64,000 nucleotides of DNA from Cognaticolwellia aestuarii. Its GTDB lineage: Bacteria > Pseudomonadota > Gammaproteobacteria > Enterobacterales > Alteromonadaceae. The translations under genes and the position numbers were made by a program. Positions 29,717 to 39,612 of this stretch are shown here, piece by piece. The stretch lies in assembly GCF_002000025.1 (NCBI RefSeq), contig NZ_MUZV01000002.1:365837-429836 (forward strand). The letters are read 5' to 3'. The notes beneath the pieces were generated by a model that was not told where the DNA came from, ran no database searches, and saw nothing but the letters and a program-made list of their open reading frames with translations. The stretch's first letter is position 1, and each line of letters starts with the position of its first letter.

Positions 29717-31045
29717 ATGAGTGTGGATGCAATAGGTTTATCGGCTAATTTACTAAAAGCGGTAAAAGCATGCGGTTATAAAAATTTAACGCCAATTCAA
29801 CAACAAGCCATTCCTGTTATTCGCACAGGTGTCGATGTTTTAGCTAGTGCTCAAACGGGCACCGGTAAAACAGCTGCATTTACTTTGCCTATTCTTGATG
29901 CTTTAGCGAAAAAAGTTAAACCTAATGCCGATGGTTTTGATACTACCACAACAGTTAAAGCGTTAATTTTAACGCCAACTCGTGAATTAGCAGCACAAGT
30001 GGCTGAGAATGTAAAAACCTACAGTGAGTTTTTACCTTTGCGCTCTGGTGTGGTTTTTGGTGGTGTTAATATGCCGCCACAAACAAAAATGTTGAAAGCG
30101 GGCGTTGATGTTTTAGTGGCAACACCTGGTCGTTTAATTGAGCACCTTGAACAACGTAATTTAGATGTATCACAAGTACAGTTTCTTGTGCTTGATGAAG
30201 CTGATCGTATGTTAGATATGGGCTTTTATAACGATATTGAACGTGTGGTTGCTATGATTAAAGCAAAGCATCAAACTTTAATGTTCTCTGCAACATTTTC
30301 AAATAAAGTTAAAACGTTAGCGAAGAAAATACTTAAAACGCCGAAAACAATTGAAGTAGCACGTCAAAACTCCACGTCAGGCAAAGTAAAACAATCAGTG
30401 TATTGGGTTTCTGAAACACGAAAAGCTGAATTGTTGTCTGAGTTGATCGGTGTTAACAACTGGCAACAAGTGTTAGTTTTTGCCGGTACAAAAGAAAGTG
30501 CTAATATTTTAGCAAAAGAATTAAAGCTTGATGGTATCAAAACCGCTTTATGCCATGGTGATAAAACACAAGGTGCCCGTAATAAAGCATTAGAACAGTT
30601 TATCGACGGTAGTGTTCGTGTATTAGTTGCTACTGATGTTGCTGCCCGAGGCTTGGATATTGCCGATTTACCTTACGTGGTTAATTTCCATTTACCCTTT
30701 TTGGCAGAAGATTATGTTCACCGCATTGGTCGAACGGGCCGTGCGGGTAAATCAGGTACAGCCATTTCATTGGTAAGTCCAAAAGACGAACAATTTCTTG
30801 ATAATATTGAAGCACTAATTGAACGTAAGTTTGAGCGTATAATTGTTCCAGGTTATGAGTTAGATCGCGCTTTACCTGGGCAATATGATGCAAAAGAAGA
30901 TGCGCCATTGAAGAAGAGTCGTTATAAAGCGACACAAGAGAAAAACCAACTGTTAGCGCGTAAAAAAGAAAGCGCAACACCGGCGGCAAAACGTCGAGCT
31001 AAATCACAAAAACAAAAAAACAAAAGCCTTGGAAAAAGACGTTAA
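29717..31045 (+). CDS. DEAD-box RNA helicase (RhlE-like)
   Basis: 442-residue ATP-dependent RNA helicase. Motifs in order: the Q motif YKNLTPIQQQAIP, Walker A AQTGTGKT (45-52), PTRELA, GG, TPGR, DEAD in VLDEADRMLDMGF, SAT, then the C-terminal domain with ARGLDI and HRIGRTGRAGK. A basic tail (KKSRYKATQEK to SLGKRR) probably binds RNA. RhlE is the closest E. coli type; a precise role such as ribosome assembly or cold adaptation is only inference. GTG 29714 directly precedes ATG 29717. Confidence 0.9.
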   Translation: MSVDAIGLSANLLKAVKACGYKNLTPIQQQAIPVIRTGVDVLASAQTGTGKTAAFTLPILDALAKKVKPNADGFDTTTTVKALILTPTRELAAQVAENVKTYSEFLPLRSGVVFGGVNMPPQTKMLKAGVDVLVATPGRLIEHLEQRNLDVSQVQFLVLDEADRMLDMGFYNDIERVVAMIKAKHQTLMFSATFSNKVKTLAKKILKTPKTIEVARQNSTSGKVKQSVYWVSETRKAELLSELIGVNNWQQVLVFAGTKESANILAKELKLDGIKTALCHGDKTQGARNKALEQFIDGSVRVLVATDVAARGLDIADLPYVVNFHLPFLAEDYVHRIGRTGRAGKSGTAISLVSPKDEQFLDNIEALIERKFERIIVPGYELDRALPGQYDAKEDAPLKKSRYKATQEKNQLLARKKESATPAAKRRAKSQKQKNKSLGKRR

Positions 31046-31089
31046 TGGTGTTTAACTCTGGTGTTATTAAGCACAAAAAATAATCCATA

Positions 31090-31728
31090 ATGTCTGAATA
31101 CAATTGTTTTATTGAAGTACCTTTTCAAAATAGACATCAATGCTGGTTCTGTGCCGAACCAGCAGCAAGTCATTTTACTTTTCCACATCAAGCACATGTC
31201 ATTTTTGATTGTCCACATCCCAAGTTAACAGTACCAAGTTGTAGCGAATGCTTAGATGCAGCCCTCAAAGCTAAAGTGAGGAGTATTTGGCAAGTGTCAC
31301 AACAAGTGAAAAAGTTTTTGATGAGAAAGTATAAGAAAGACTTAGCGATTGGCTTAAACTGGACACGTGAAGAGCTTGCAGATGCTGGCTTTGAAGGTGG
31401 TAGTTTTTCTGGTTTTCAAAAAAGCGCTTGGTTTATGTATGAAGTGGCTAAACAGCGAGTGAATTTTTTCGGTTGGCCGCTTATCCTTGATGGTGTCGAG
31501 ATAACGTCAGAAGGTGATAGCGAAAGTTTTAACTTTGACGGGGTTTGTTATCCTAGCATTGAAGAGGCTATTGAATATTACTGTGATAATTTTCGTCTAG
31601 ACGCAGTGTTTTTCCGTCAAATATTGGCAAAAACTGGCCCAGATAAGTTTGCCCAAGCGGTAAGATTTTGCCGCTTGTACATTGCTGCCACACCTGCCGA
31701 GAAATCACGTGCATTACATGATTTCTAA
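31090..31728 (+). CDS. Hypothetical protein with two CxxC pairs
   Basis: 212-residue soluble protein. Its N-terminus has HQCWFCAEPAASHF (Cys18, Cys21) and then DCPHPKLTVPSCSECLDA, a CxxC...CxxC arrangement that suggests a zinc ribbon or knuckle. The rest is mixed alpha/beta (TREELADAGFEGGSFSGFQ, FNFDGVCYPSIEEAIEYYC) and ends in helices with RALHDF. I recognise no named family. It starts 44 nt after the helicase gene on the same strand and may be co-transcribed with it. Confidence 0.7.
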   Translation: MSEYNCFIEVPFQNRHQCWFCAEPAASHFTFPHQAHVIFDCPHPKLTVPSCSECLDAALKAKVRSIWQVSQQVKKFLMRKYKKDLAIGLNWTREELADAGFEGGSFSGFQKSAWFMYEVAKQRVNFFGWPLILDGVEITSEGDSESFNFDGVCYPSIEEAIEYYCDNFRLDAVFFRQILAKTGPDKFAQAVRFCRLYIAATPAEKSRALHDF

Positions 31729-31782
31729 AGTAACACCTAGCTATCTTAGTAGTTTCCTTTTTTATAGGGAAGTTATTAATCC

Positions 31783-32682
31783 TTAGCTTTGTTGTGAAAC
31801 TATGCTCAGCTTGCGTGGAATGTTCATTTTTTGTGAGTATAACGCGGTATCTGCACGTTCAAAAAAGCTAGTCGCATTGTCAGCTTTATTCATAAATGCT
31901 AGGCCTAAGCTGCTGGTAACATTATACTTTGCCAAGAGTGCATCTTGTGACATAGCTTGATAAATTCGTTGCTCAATAACCATTAATGATTGCTGACAAG
32001 CATCGCCGATAATAATTGCAAATTCATCACCACCGAAGCGAAAAATACAATCGGTATCGCGCACACTTTGACGTAATGCTTGAGCAAAATGCACTAGCAC
32101 ACTATCACCGATAACGTGGCCAAAAGAGTCATTAATGGCTTTAAATTTATTTAAATCACATAGAATTAAGCCAACACGAGTGTGTCGACGAGCCGCTTGA
32201 GCCATAGTTCGTTTAATTTGTTCGTCAAAACTTCGACGGTTACCTAACTGTGTTAAACCGTCTTGCATAGCTAATTGCATCGCTTGATGGTATTTAACGG
32301 CATTGTTTAAGGGGTTTACCAGCAGCTGATGTAATTCATTGAGTATTTCATAGTTAGCAATACTTATCGGCATATTGACGGCATAAGTTATCATGCCAAA
32401 AAATTGGCCATTAAGTTTTAATTCAAACTGACGTTCAGCTTTGGCTTGCCTACTGCCGCGAGCGGTGGCACTTACATCGGTATGTTTGAAATAAATACCA
32501 GTAAAATCAAGATACTTTGCTACTTCAACCGAAAAAATATTTATCAGCTTTTTAACATCCAATGTTGTTTGTAATTGTTCCAGTAAAGCCAGATTCCGCT
32601 GGCTTTGCTGTTCATTATGTTGAAATAATGTGAAGGCATTAAATTTGGCGTTAGGATGATTAACAACATTGACAGTTCGCAT
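31783..32682 (-). CDS. Diguanylate cyclase (GGDEF domain)
   Basis: 299-residue cytosolic enzyme that makes cyclic di-GMP. An N-terminal GAF-like sensor region (about 20-130) precedes the GGDEF domain, which starts at DGLTQLGNRRSFDEQ. The active-site loop is intact GGDEF (217-221), and an RxxD inhibitory site (RDTD, 208-211) stands five residues before it, so product inhibition is expected. No membrane segment. ATG 32682 with AGGAAA upstream is preferred over TTG 32697. Confidence 0.93.
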   Translation of the reverse strand: MRTVNVVNHPNAKFNAFTLFQHNEQQSQRNLALLEQLQTTLDVKKLINIFSVEVAKYLDFTGIYFKHTDVSATARGSRQAKAERQFELKLNGQFFGMITYAVNMPISIANYEILNELHQLLVNPLNNAVKYHQAMQLAMQDGLTQLGNRRSFDEQIKRTMAQAARRHTRVGLILCDLNKFKAINDSFGHVIGDSVLVHFAQALRQSVRDTDCIFRFGGDEFAIIIGDACQQSLMVIEQRIYQAMSQDALLAKYNVTSSLGLAFMNKADNATSFFERADTALYSQKMNIPRKLSIVSQQS

Positions 32683-33023
32683 ACTTTTTCCTAGCAATTT
32701 TGACGATATAACTTTCTTAACTTAGCTAAAGCAAAAAGCATACCGATCTATAAATTGTCTAATATTATCTTAATGACTCGAGTCAACAGTTGTTTTTAGC
32801 AGGATTGGTAGTGTTCATCAGTTGCACTTTTACCTGCGTATTATATTAAGCAATACTTGTTAAGTTGCCGCTTTTAATTATATTTTTCTGCTAGTTAAAG
32901 AAAAAAATTTAGACAAGGTTGCTAGTGCAAGGCTACACTTAATGTGGTCCATTTGCTTCATTATAAGCGGAGCAGCTGAGTAGCGTCGTAATTACCCGTT
33001 TTACCATCTTGTAAGGAATACAT
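32683..33023. other. Divergent promoter region between the GGDEF and KefB-like genes
   Basis: 341 AT-rich bases, no gene, no terminator and no strong repeats. It must carry the two divergent promoters, but I cannot place them with confidence. Confidence 0.45.
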
Positions 33024-34991
33024 GTGACAAGTCATCTTGAGTTACTCGCAATATTATCCAGTGCCGTTTTAATTGTTTGGCTTTTCCGTCGTTTGCAGTT
33101 GCCTGCAATCTTGGCATATCTAGTTGCCGGCGTTTTGGTGGGCGAGCACGGTTTAGCCCTAGCACAAGAGCATGTTGATTATGACCACTTTGCTGAACTG
33201 GGTATTGTATTTCTTCTGTTCACCCTTGGACTTGAGTTTTCATTACCTAAGCTCGTGGCAATGCGACACCTTGTGGTGACTGTTGGTAGCTTACAAGTTG
33301 GCATTTCACTTGTCATTTTTATGCTCGTCGCGATGCTATTAGGACAAAGTTTTGCTGCCGCAATTACTATTGGCGGCATATTGGCGTTATCTTCAACAGC
33401 GATCGTGATAAGGCAACTCAGTGAAAGTGGTGGCATGAAGAAAAAGTCAGGGCAACTCTCTGTTGCTGTGTTACTTTTTCAAGATGTTGCCGTGGTACCA
33501 CTATTAATTGTTATCCCTTTGCTTGCTCAAGGCGGCGACTCATCTTTTCTTTTAGCACTACTTTTTGCTTTAGTGAAAGGGGTGTTTGTTGTTTCATTGT
33601 TGCTACTAGCGGGCAAATGGGTGTTACCTCGGTTATTTAATTTAGTGGCGCAAGTAAGAACCGATGAGCTGTTTGTCTTAACGACATTGTTAGTGACATT
33701 AGTGGCGTCAGCATTAACACAATGGTTTGGCCTTTCAATGGCATTAGGTGCTTTTTTAGCCGGAATGATGCTAGGTGAAAGCCAATATAAACATCAACTT
33801 GAAGCAGATATTAGGCCTTATAGAGATATTTTATTAGGTTTATTCTTTGTCACTGTTGGCATGAAACTTAATATCGGGGTAGTGTTTTCATCGCCATTAC
33901 TGATTATTGTTTTGTTGGTTTGTTTTATGGTCGTTAAAGTGTTGGTGGTTGTGTTGCTAGCAAAGCGAGCTGGAGAGTCACCTAAAGACGCTTGGGCCGC
34001 AGGCATTATGTTAGCGCAAATGGGCGAGTTTGGTTTTGTTCTGATTGCTTTAGCTAGCCAAGTCGAAATTTTACCTGAAACTACCGCGTCAATTTTATTA
34101 GGAACTGGTGTGCTAAGTATGGCAATAACACCTTATATGATCAGCCATGCCCGTACTTGGGCATTATGGCTCAGCCGAGAAAAACAATTTGATACCAATA
34201 CACTTGAGCAATTACCTAATAATACGACGTTAAGCGATCATGTTATTATTTGTGGTTTTGGTCGTATTGGACAAACCGTGAGTCGCTTTTTAAAGCAAGA
34301 ATCAATTGATTTTGTTGCTATCGATATTGACCCATTAAGGACAACTAAAGCACGAGAAGCAGGTGAAAATGTACTTTTTGGCTCTTCACGACAAGCCGAG
34401 TTACTACATGCCGCGCATTTGTCAAAAGCAAAGCTTGTAGTCATTGCGTTTGGCGAAGATAAACAATCACTGGATGTTATTCAGAAGGTGCGCTCTTTAG
34501 CGCCTGATGTGCCTATTTTAGTTAGGACGCGTAATGATGATCAGTTAGACGAGTTGCATGCTGCAGGCGCTAATGAAGTAGTGCCTGAGAGCTTAGAAGG
34601 GAGTTTAATGCTTGTATCGCAAGTATTGTCGTTGACTGGGGTGCCTTTTTCCAGAATAGTTCGCCGTGTGCAAAAAGAACGAAAAAATCACTACAATCAT
34701 TTACATGGCTTTTTTCAAGGTGAACATACCGATATGAGTCCTGAAGCGATTGATCGTATTGAGTTTGCTCATGCTATTATTATATCAGAGCAATCATTTG
34801 CTAATGGCCACTCTATTGGCTCATTAAAGCTTGATGAACGTCGAGTTGTTGTTGTGGCACTAAGGCGCGATGAGATTGAAACTGAAGCGCCTGATATTAG
34901 TATTATCTTACAACCACAAGATACATTGATTGTCCGTGGCAAGCCTAGACGAGTAGAGCGCGCAGAGCGCTTTGTACAAGAAGGGCATTAA
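33024..34991 (+). CDS. KefB/KefC-like monovalent cation:proton antiporter (CPA2)
   Basis: 655-residue membrane protein. The CPA2 exchanger domain (about residues 1-385, 12 hydrophobic segments; LFTLGLEFSLPKL, LFQDVAVVPLL, GAFLAGMMLGES) is followed by an RCK/TrkA-N domain that binds NAD(H) (HVIICGFGRIGQTVSRFL, about 405-520). A TrkA-C region (about 565-645) ends it. Potassium or sodium efflux is expected. GTG 33024 follows TAAGGAAT; the overlapping ATG at 33022 hits a stop at once. Confidence 0.92.
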   Translation: MTSHLELLAILSSAVLIVWLFRRLQLPAILAYLVAGVLVGEHGLALAQEHVDYDHFAELGIVFLLFTLGLEFSLPKLVAMRHLVVTVGSLQVGISLVIFMLVAMLLGQSFAAAITIGGILALSSTAIVIRQLSESGGMKKKSGQLSVAVLLFQDVAVVPLLIVIPLLAQGGDSSFLLALLFALVKGVFVVSLLLLAGKWVLPRLFNLVAQVRTDELFVLTTLLVTLVASALTQWFGLSMALGAFLAGMMLGESQYKHQLEADIRPYRDILLGLFFVTVGMKLNIGVVFSSPLLIIVLLVCFMVVKVLVVVLLAKRAGESPKDAWAAGIMLAQMGEFGFVLIALASQVEILPETTASILLGTGVLSMAITPYMISHARTWALWLSREKQFDTNTLEQLPNNTTLSDHVIICGFGRIGQTVSRFLKQESIDFVAIDIDPLRTTKAREAGENVLFGSSRQAELLHAAHLSKAKLVVIAFGEDKQSLDVIQKVRSLAPDVPILVRTRNDDQLDELHAAGANEVVPESLEGSLMLVSQVLSLTGVPFSRIVRRVQKERKNHYNHLHGFFQGEHTDMSPEAIDRIEFAHAIIISEQSFANGHSIGSLKLDERRVVVVALRRDEIETEAPDISIILQPQDTLIVRGKPRRVERAERFVQEGH

Positions 34992-35064
34992 CATAATCGT
35001 TAATTACTTGTAATGACATGCCATCAACGGTTACCTCATTTATTTTTTACTGCAACTGCTAGCA

Positions 35065-36216
35065 TTATATTTTGAGAAACTGGCGGATTTTAGCTTCTTG
35101 CTCTAGTGCGTCATTAAAGCCTAGGTTTATTAATTCTTTGCAGTAGTTTTTTTCGAAAAGTAAGTAACTTAGTAAACTCGATTCTGCATCATTACTAATG
35201 CCAATGCCACGCAGAAGCAGGCGTATTGGCAAAGGTAATTTGTCATAATATTTAACGGCAATACTGTTAAAGTTATGACTCGGGTTAAGCAAATAAGAGT
35301 CGATATTCTTTAAACCTGTAGCATTTTTTTTATGCTCATCAGGAATTAACGATAAAGTATGATTAACCCGCTCCATACGCTCAATATCACTTTGTAGAGT
35401 ATCAGAGAAAACTGAATCTAGTAGATGACCAGCAATGGATGCTGTTGTCGGGGGATGAGGATTGTTCTCTTCTGCATGGATGGGATCTTTAGGCTGCTCA
35501 ACACCCACAATAAATATTTTTTCCGCGCCTAAATGAATCGCAGGACTCAACGGGGATAACTGATGCACAGAGCCGTCGCCTAAATGGTTATGGCGTATTT
35601 TTACTGATGGAAATACTAATGGAATAGCCGCGGATGCCATCAAGTGTTGGCTATTTAATTGTGTTGGCTCTCCACGACGTTTAGCTCTGAACCAAGGAGA
35701 GATAGACTCTTCAGATTGGAAAAAGCTAATAGAGTTGCCGCTAGTATAGCTTGATGCCGTTACGGATACCGCAGATAAGTAGCCACGTCGAATATTGGTA
35801 TCAATGCGATTAAAGTCGACTACAGTTTCCAACAGTTGTTTGAGCGGAGCATTGTTTAATAAACTTCTGGCGCTTTTATTTGCGTAATCAGCTTGAAAGC
35901 CGCCAAGTATCCCAGCAATTAAATGGCTAGACACACGCATAGCATCACTGTGATAAATACGACCAGGATCGAGATTTTTCCATACCCATTCCAATTTTTT
36001 AACCGCCAATTGAAAACATGAAGCGTAACAAGCGAGTGCAGTTGAATTGATTGCACCTGCCGAGGTACCACAAATAATTGGAAAGGGCACACCATGGTTA
36101 CGTGGCATAAACTTAGCTATCGCAGATAAAACCCCGACCTGATAGGCTGCACGTGCGCCACCACCAGTTAATACAAGGGCATTATTACTGTTGATATAGC
36201 TGCGTTTATTTGTCAT
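35065..36216 (-). CDS. Patatin-like phospholipase
   Basis: 383-residue serine lipase of the patatin/RssA group. The oxyanion hole is LTGGGARAAYQVGVL (16-30), the nucleophile Ser52 in GTSAG, and the catalytic aspartate Asp214 in HLGDGS. No signal peptide. An ATG at 36216 is preferred over a TTG at 36228. It likely acts on membrane phospholipids; the substrate is unknown. Confidence 0.88.
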   Translation of the reverse strand: MTNKRSYINSNNALVLTGGGARAAYQVGVLSAIAKFMPRNHGVPFPIICGTSAGAINSTALACYASCFQLAVKKLEWVWKNLDPGRIYHSDAMRVSSHLIAGILGGFQADYANKSARSLLNNAPLKQLLETVVDFNRIDTNIRRGYLSAVSVTASSYTSGNSISFFQSEESISPWFRAKRRGEPTQLNSQHLMASAAIPLVFPSVKIRHNHLGDGSVHQLSPLSPAIHLGAEKIFIVGVEQPKDPIHAEENNPHPPTTASIAGHLLDSVFSDTLQSDIERMERVNHTLSLIPDEHKKNATGLKNIDSYLLNPSHNFNSIAVKYYDKLPLPIRLLLRGIGISNDAESSLLSYLLFEKNYCKELINLGFNDALEQEAKIRQFLKI

Positions 36217-36324
36217 TAAATTAACCAAGTGAATTAAAATCGTGTTGTTGGGCGTGATTTTAATCAGTTTTCGAAAGGGTAGCTAGTTGAATTGAAGAAA
36301 TTTTATTGATTTTGGTAAATGACA

Positions 36325-36356
36325 AGAAAAAAGGGTCAGCAAATGCTGACCCTTTT
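36325..36356 (-). terminator. Terminator of the DUF3718 gene
   Basis: Minus-strand AAAAGGGTCAGC / GCTGACCCTTTT, a 12-bp stem with a 4-nt loop and a TTTTTT tail. Confidence 0.87.
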
Positions 36357-36430
36357 AATGACATAAGAATTATTAACTAGTAAAACATTGAACTTACACT
36401 AAGTATAAACGCCTACTGGAAAATAAATTT

Positions 36431-36790
36431 CTAGCTGCTAACGCGTTCGTTTGCAGCGTCGATTAATGGTTGCGATCCATTTTGAATAAGTGCTAAGTTA
36501 GCTGAAACAGTTTTCTTTGGTAATTTACTAATCATCAAAGAGCCCGTTGCAATTGAACCTCTAGTAGCAGCAAATTCTAACAAGTTTTGCCCATTACACT
36601 GAATACCGTCAAAGATATTACGAATTTTTAATTTATTCGACTTTAAGAATGAACGCATACGTTTCTTGTCGTCAGCGGCAACATACTCACATACACTTTG
36701 TGCAATGTCAGCGGCTTGCGCTTTCGGCGCAGATATAATAGACGTCATAGTTAAAGCAGTCATGGTAGTAACTAGTAATAATTTTTTCAT
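36431..36790 (-). CDS. DUF3718-type exported protein
   Basis: 119-residue secreted or periplasmic protein. The signal peptide of about 26 residues ends KAQAAD. The domain has two conserved cysteines in SVCEYVAADDKKRMRSFLK and IFDGIQCNGQNLLEFA, the pattern I associate with DUF3718 of Shewanella and relatives; a disulfide is likely. Function unknown. Confidence 0.72.
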   Translation of the reverse strand: MKKLLLVTTMTALTMTSIISAPKAQAADIAQSVCEYVAADDKKRMRSFLKSNKLKIRNIFDGIQCNGQNLLEFAATRGSIATGSLMISKLPKKTVSANLALIQNGSQPLIDAANERVSS

Positions 36791-37192
36791 TTTAATAACC
36801 TTTTATAATGCAAGTAGAGTTAGTAAAAGAAAAAACCACAGGATGTACCTAATAACACGGTAACTCCGCTGTCATAGATAAATATAAAATTATATAAACC
36901 CTTAGACCGGTGGTTTTGCGTAACACGTTTTCGCGTGTCTTGCCTTTTCTTTGTCAATTTCAGTATTACCAAAACTGTAGTAAATTGCAACCTATTTGTG
37001 ATTAAACGTAACGCTGTGGCAGGTGTTAATTTGATTAATTCATTAATAAACAATGCTTTATTATTGGCTGTCTGTGCTGGATTTAGTAAGACAAAAAGTA
37101 CTGTAACAGGTAATGCTGAAAGTATATCAATGTTAAAAAAAGGGGCTAAGCCCCTAATGTTTATCTGTGTGTCTAAAAAGTGTCTTACAAGC
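36791..37192. other. Intergenic region upstream of the DUF3718 gene
   Basis: 402 bases. No convincing gene on either strand; open frames here have no ribosome-binding site or recognisable product. The scoB terminator lies near the right end. Confidence 0.5.
37134..37155 (-). terminator. Terminator of the liu-sco operon
   Basis: AGGGGC / GCCCCT stem with a 3-nt loop and eight T residues on the minus strand, about 40 nt after the scoB stop codon. Confidence 0.8.
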
Positions 37193-37849
37193 TTAGAAGC
37201 TCATTTCAGGTATATCACCTTCAACAACTAATTCACCTTCTGTTAATTTTACAATCTCTTCTACTGATACGCCCGGCGCACGTTCAAGTAGGTAAAATTT
37301 ACCATTTTTGATTTCAATGAACGCTAAGTCAGTCAGTACTTTTTTAATACAACCTTTGCCCGTTAACGGCAACGTACAATTACTTAATAGCTTAGATACG
37401 CCATGCTTAGACGCATGTGTCATAGTCACAATAATATTATCAGCGCCCGCAACTAAATCCATTGCACCGCCCATGCCTTTGATTAGCTTACCCGGGATCA
37501 TATATGAGGCAATGTTACCGTTTACATCGACTTCAAATGCACCTAAAACCGTTAAATCAACGTGCCCACCACGGATCATGGCAAAAGATTCCGCTGAATC
37601 AAAAATGGATGCCCCCGTTGCCATAGTAACGGTTTGCTTACCGGCGTTGATTAAGTCAGCATCAATTTCTGCTTCAGTAGGAAACTGCCCCATACCGAGA
37701 AGACCATTTTCAGATTGCAGCATAACCTCCATGCCTTCAGGTACGTAGTTTGCTACGAGCGTTGGAATACCTATGCCTAAATTAACGTAGTAACCATCTT
37801 GCAGCTCTTGTGCAACGCGTTGTGCTAATTGTTCTCTTGATAAAGCCAT
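37193..37849 (-). CDS. scoB: 3-oxoacid CoA-transferase subunit B
   Basis: 218-residue beta subunit of succinyl-CoA:acetoacetate (or acetate) CoA-transferase. The active-site glutamate is Glu47 in LQSENGLLGMG, and GGAMDLVAGADNIIV follows. It activates the acetoacetate released by HMG-CoA lyase. The gene lies 16 nt after scoA. Confidence 0.93.
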   Translation of the reverse strand: MALSREQLAQRVAQELQDGYYVNLGIGIPTLVANYVPEGMEVMLQSENGLLGMGQFPTEAEIDADLINAGKQTVTMATGASIFDSAESFAMIRGGHVDLTVLGAFEVDVNGNIASYMIPGKLIKGMGGAMDLVAGADNIIVTMTHASKHGVSKLLSNCTLPLTGKGCIKKVLTDLAFIEIKNGKFYLLERAPGVSVEEIVKLTEGELVVEGDIPEMSF

Positions 37850-37865
37850 AAATTACTCCTTTTAC

Positions 37866-38570
37866 CTATGCGTCGCTGCGAACAGTGCGTTGTTCTATGC
37901 GTTTTTCAAATGAACCTAAAATTAAGCGGTTTACGTAAATTCCTGGTGTATGAATGTGATCAGGGTCTAACTCGCCCGGCTCAACAATTTCTTCGACCTC
38001 TACCACGGTAATTTTACCGGCGGTTGCGGCTAATGGATTAAAGTTACGTGCCGTTTTTCTAAAGACTAAATTCCCGTATCGGTCGGCTTTCCATGCTTTG
38101 ACAATAGCAAAGTCGCCTTTAATTGCCGGTTCTAAAATGTAATGTCTGCCATCAAACTCACGTTCTTCTTTGCCTTCTGCAACGGGAGTCCCGTAACCTG
38201 TAGCGGTGTAAAAAGCAGGTATACCCGCACCACCAGCACGCATCTTTTCGGCTAACGTACCTTGAGGGGTTAATTCAACTTCCAATTCACCGTTCATCAT
38301 TTGGCGTTCGAATTCAGCATTCTCGCCTACGTATGAGGCAATAATTTTTTTGATTTGACGATCAGGAAGTAAAATACCTAGGCCGAAATCATCAACACCA
38401 CAGTTATTTGAAACTACAGTTAAGCCTTTAGTGCCTTTACGTTTAATTTCACTAATTAAGTTCTCTGGAATGCCGCATAATCCAAAGCCGCCAGCAATTA
38501 CGGTCATGTTGTCTTCAAGACCTGCCATAGCTTCTTCATAGCTTGACACTACCTTGTCAAATCCTGCCAT
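37866..38570 (-). CDS. scoA: 3-oxoacid CoA-transferase subunit A
   Basis: 234-residue alpha subunit. Family motifs are [15 protein letters not shown] near the N-terminus, [11 protein letters not shown] and [16 protein letters not shown]. Works with ScoB to move CoA onto acetoacetate. It is separated from liuE by 124 nt without an obvious terminator, so it is probably part of the same transcript. Confidence 0.93.
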   Translation of the reverse strand: MAGFDKVVSSYEEAMAGLEDNMTVIAGGFGLCGIPENLISEIKRKGTKGLTVVSNNCGVDDFGLGILLPDRQIKKIIASYVGENAEFERQMMNGELEVELTPQGTLAEKMRAGGAGIPAFYTATGYGTPVAEGKEEREFDGRHYILEPAIKGDFAIVKAWKADRYGNLVFRKTARNFNPLAATAGKITVVEVEEIVEPGELDPDHIHTPGIYVNRLILGSFEKRIEQRTVRSDA

Positions 38571-38694
38571 TGTTTATTCCTCATTGATAAGTTTTTATTG
38601 TTACTGTTAGCGTTACTTAAATCGCTATTTTTATTTTTACTTATATTTTTACACTGAGTTTAGCGACATCACTAAACTCAGTTTTACATTCAGC

Positions 38695-39612
38695 TTATTT
38701 AGCGCGATATGCTGTCGATACTTTTGATATTGGCGCTTTACCTAATTTATCGCTAATAAACCAACCTGCCGCTAATAGCTTGTCAAAATCAATACCTGTT
38801 TCTATACCTAAACCATTAAGCAGATATAAAACATCTTCGGTAGCAACATTACCTGATGCGCCTTTAGCATATGGGCAACCACCTAAACCTGCAATAGCAC
38901 TATCGACCACCATAACACCGGCCTGTAATGCAGTGTAAATGTTTGTTAACGCTTGGCCATATGTATCATGAAAGTGTACTGCTAATTTATTCATAGGGAC
39001 GTGGGTGTTTACCGCTTGGATCATCTTAGCCACGCTCGCTGGAGTGCCAACACCAATCGTGTCACCTAATGATATTTCGTAGCAGCCCATGTTGTAGAGT
39101 TTTTCTGCAACCATAGCGACTTGCTCAGGTTCAATAAAACCGTCATATGGACAACCAACAACACAAGAAACATAGCCGCGTACGGGAATATTAGCGGCTT
39201 TTGCTGCCTGCATTATTGGCTCAAAGCGCTGTAAGCTTTCTTCGATTGAACAATTAATATTTTTCTGACTGAAAGCTTCGGATGCGGCGCCAAAAATGGC
39301 CACTTCATTGGCATTAACTGCCATTGCTGCCTCAAAGCCTTTCATATTAGGCGTTAATGCTGCGTACGTAACACCTTCATTGCGTTTAATACCATTGAAA
39401 ACATCGGTTGACGTAGCCATTTGTGGCACCCATTTAGGTGAAACAAAGCTACCACTTTCAATATAGTTGACACCAGCATCAGCCAGCTGATCAATTAAGG
39501 CTATTTTATCTTCAGCACTAATCTGTACTTTCTCGTTTTGCAGACCATCGCGTGGTCCTACTTCAACAATCTTTACTTGAGTAGGCAATAAAGAGTTTGC
39601 TAGGTTAGTCAT
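38695..39612 (-). CDS. liuE: Hydroxymethylglutaryl-CoA lyase
   Basis: 305-residue TIM-barrel lyase that splits HMG-CoA to acetoacetate and acetyl-CoA, the last step of leucine breakdown. Motifs: [12 protein letters not shown] at the N-terminus, the metal ligands in HFHDTYGQ (His213, His215), and the catalytic loop [15 protein letters not shown] with Cys246. ATG overlaps the liuD stop region. Confidence 0.96.
   Translation of the reverse strand: MTNLANSLLPTQVKIVEVGPRDGLQNEKVQISAEDKIALIDQLADAGVNYIESGSFVSPKWVPQMATSTDVFNGIKRNEGVTYAALTPNMKGFEAAMAVNANEVAIFGAASEAFSQKNINCSIEESLQRFEPIMQAAKAANIPVRGYVSCVVGCPYDGFIEPEQVAMVAEKLYNMGCYEISLGDTIGVGTPASVAKMIQAVNTHVPMNKLAVHFHDTYGQALTNIYTALQAGVMVVDSAIAGLGGCPYAKGASGNVATEDVLYLLNGLGIETGIDFDKLLAAGWFISDKLGKAPISKVSTAYRAK

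Noticed and set aside
36935..37231. 98-codon plus-strand ORF in the gap upstream of the DUF3718 gene
   Set aside because: It overlaps scoB and its terminator on the opposite strand, and the product looks random, with no ribosome-binding site.
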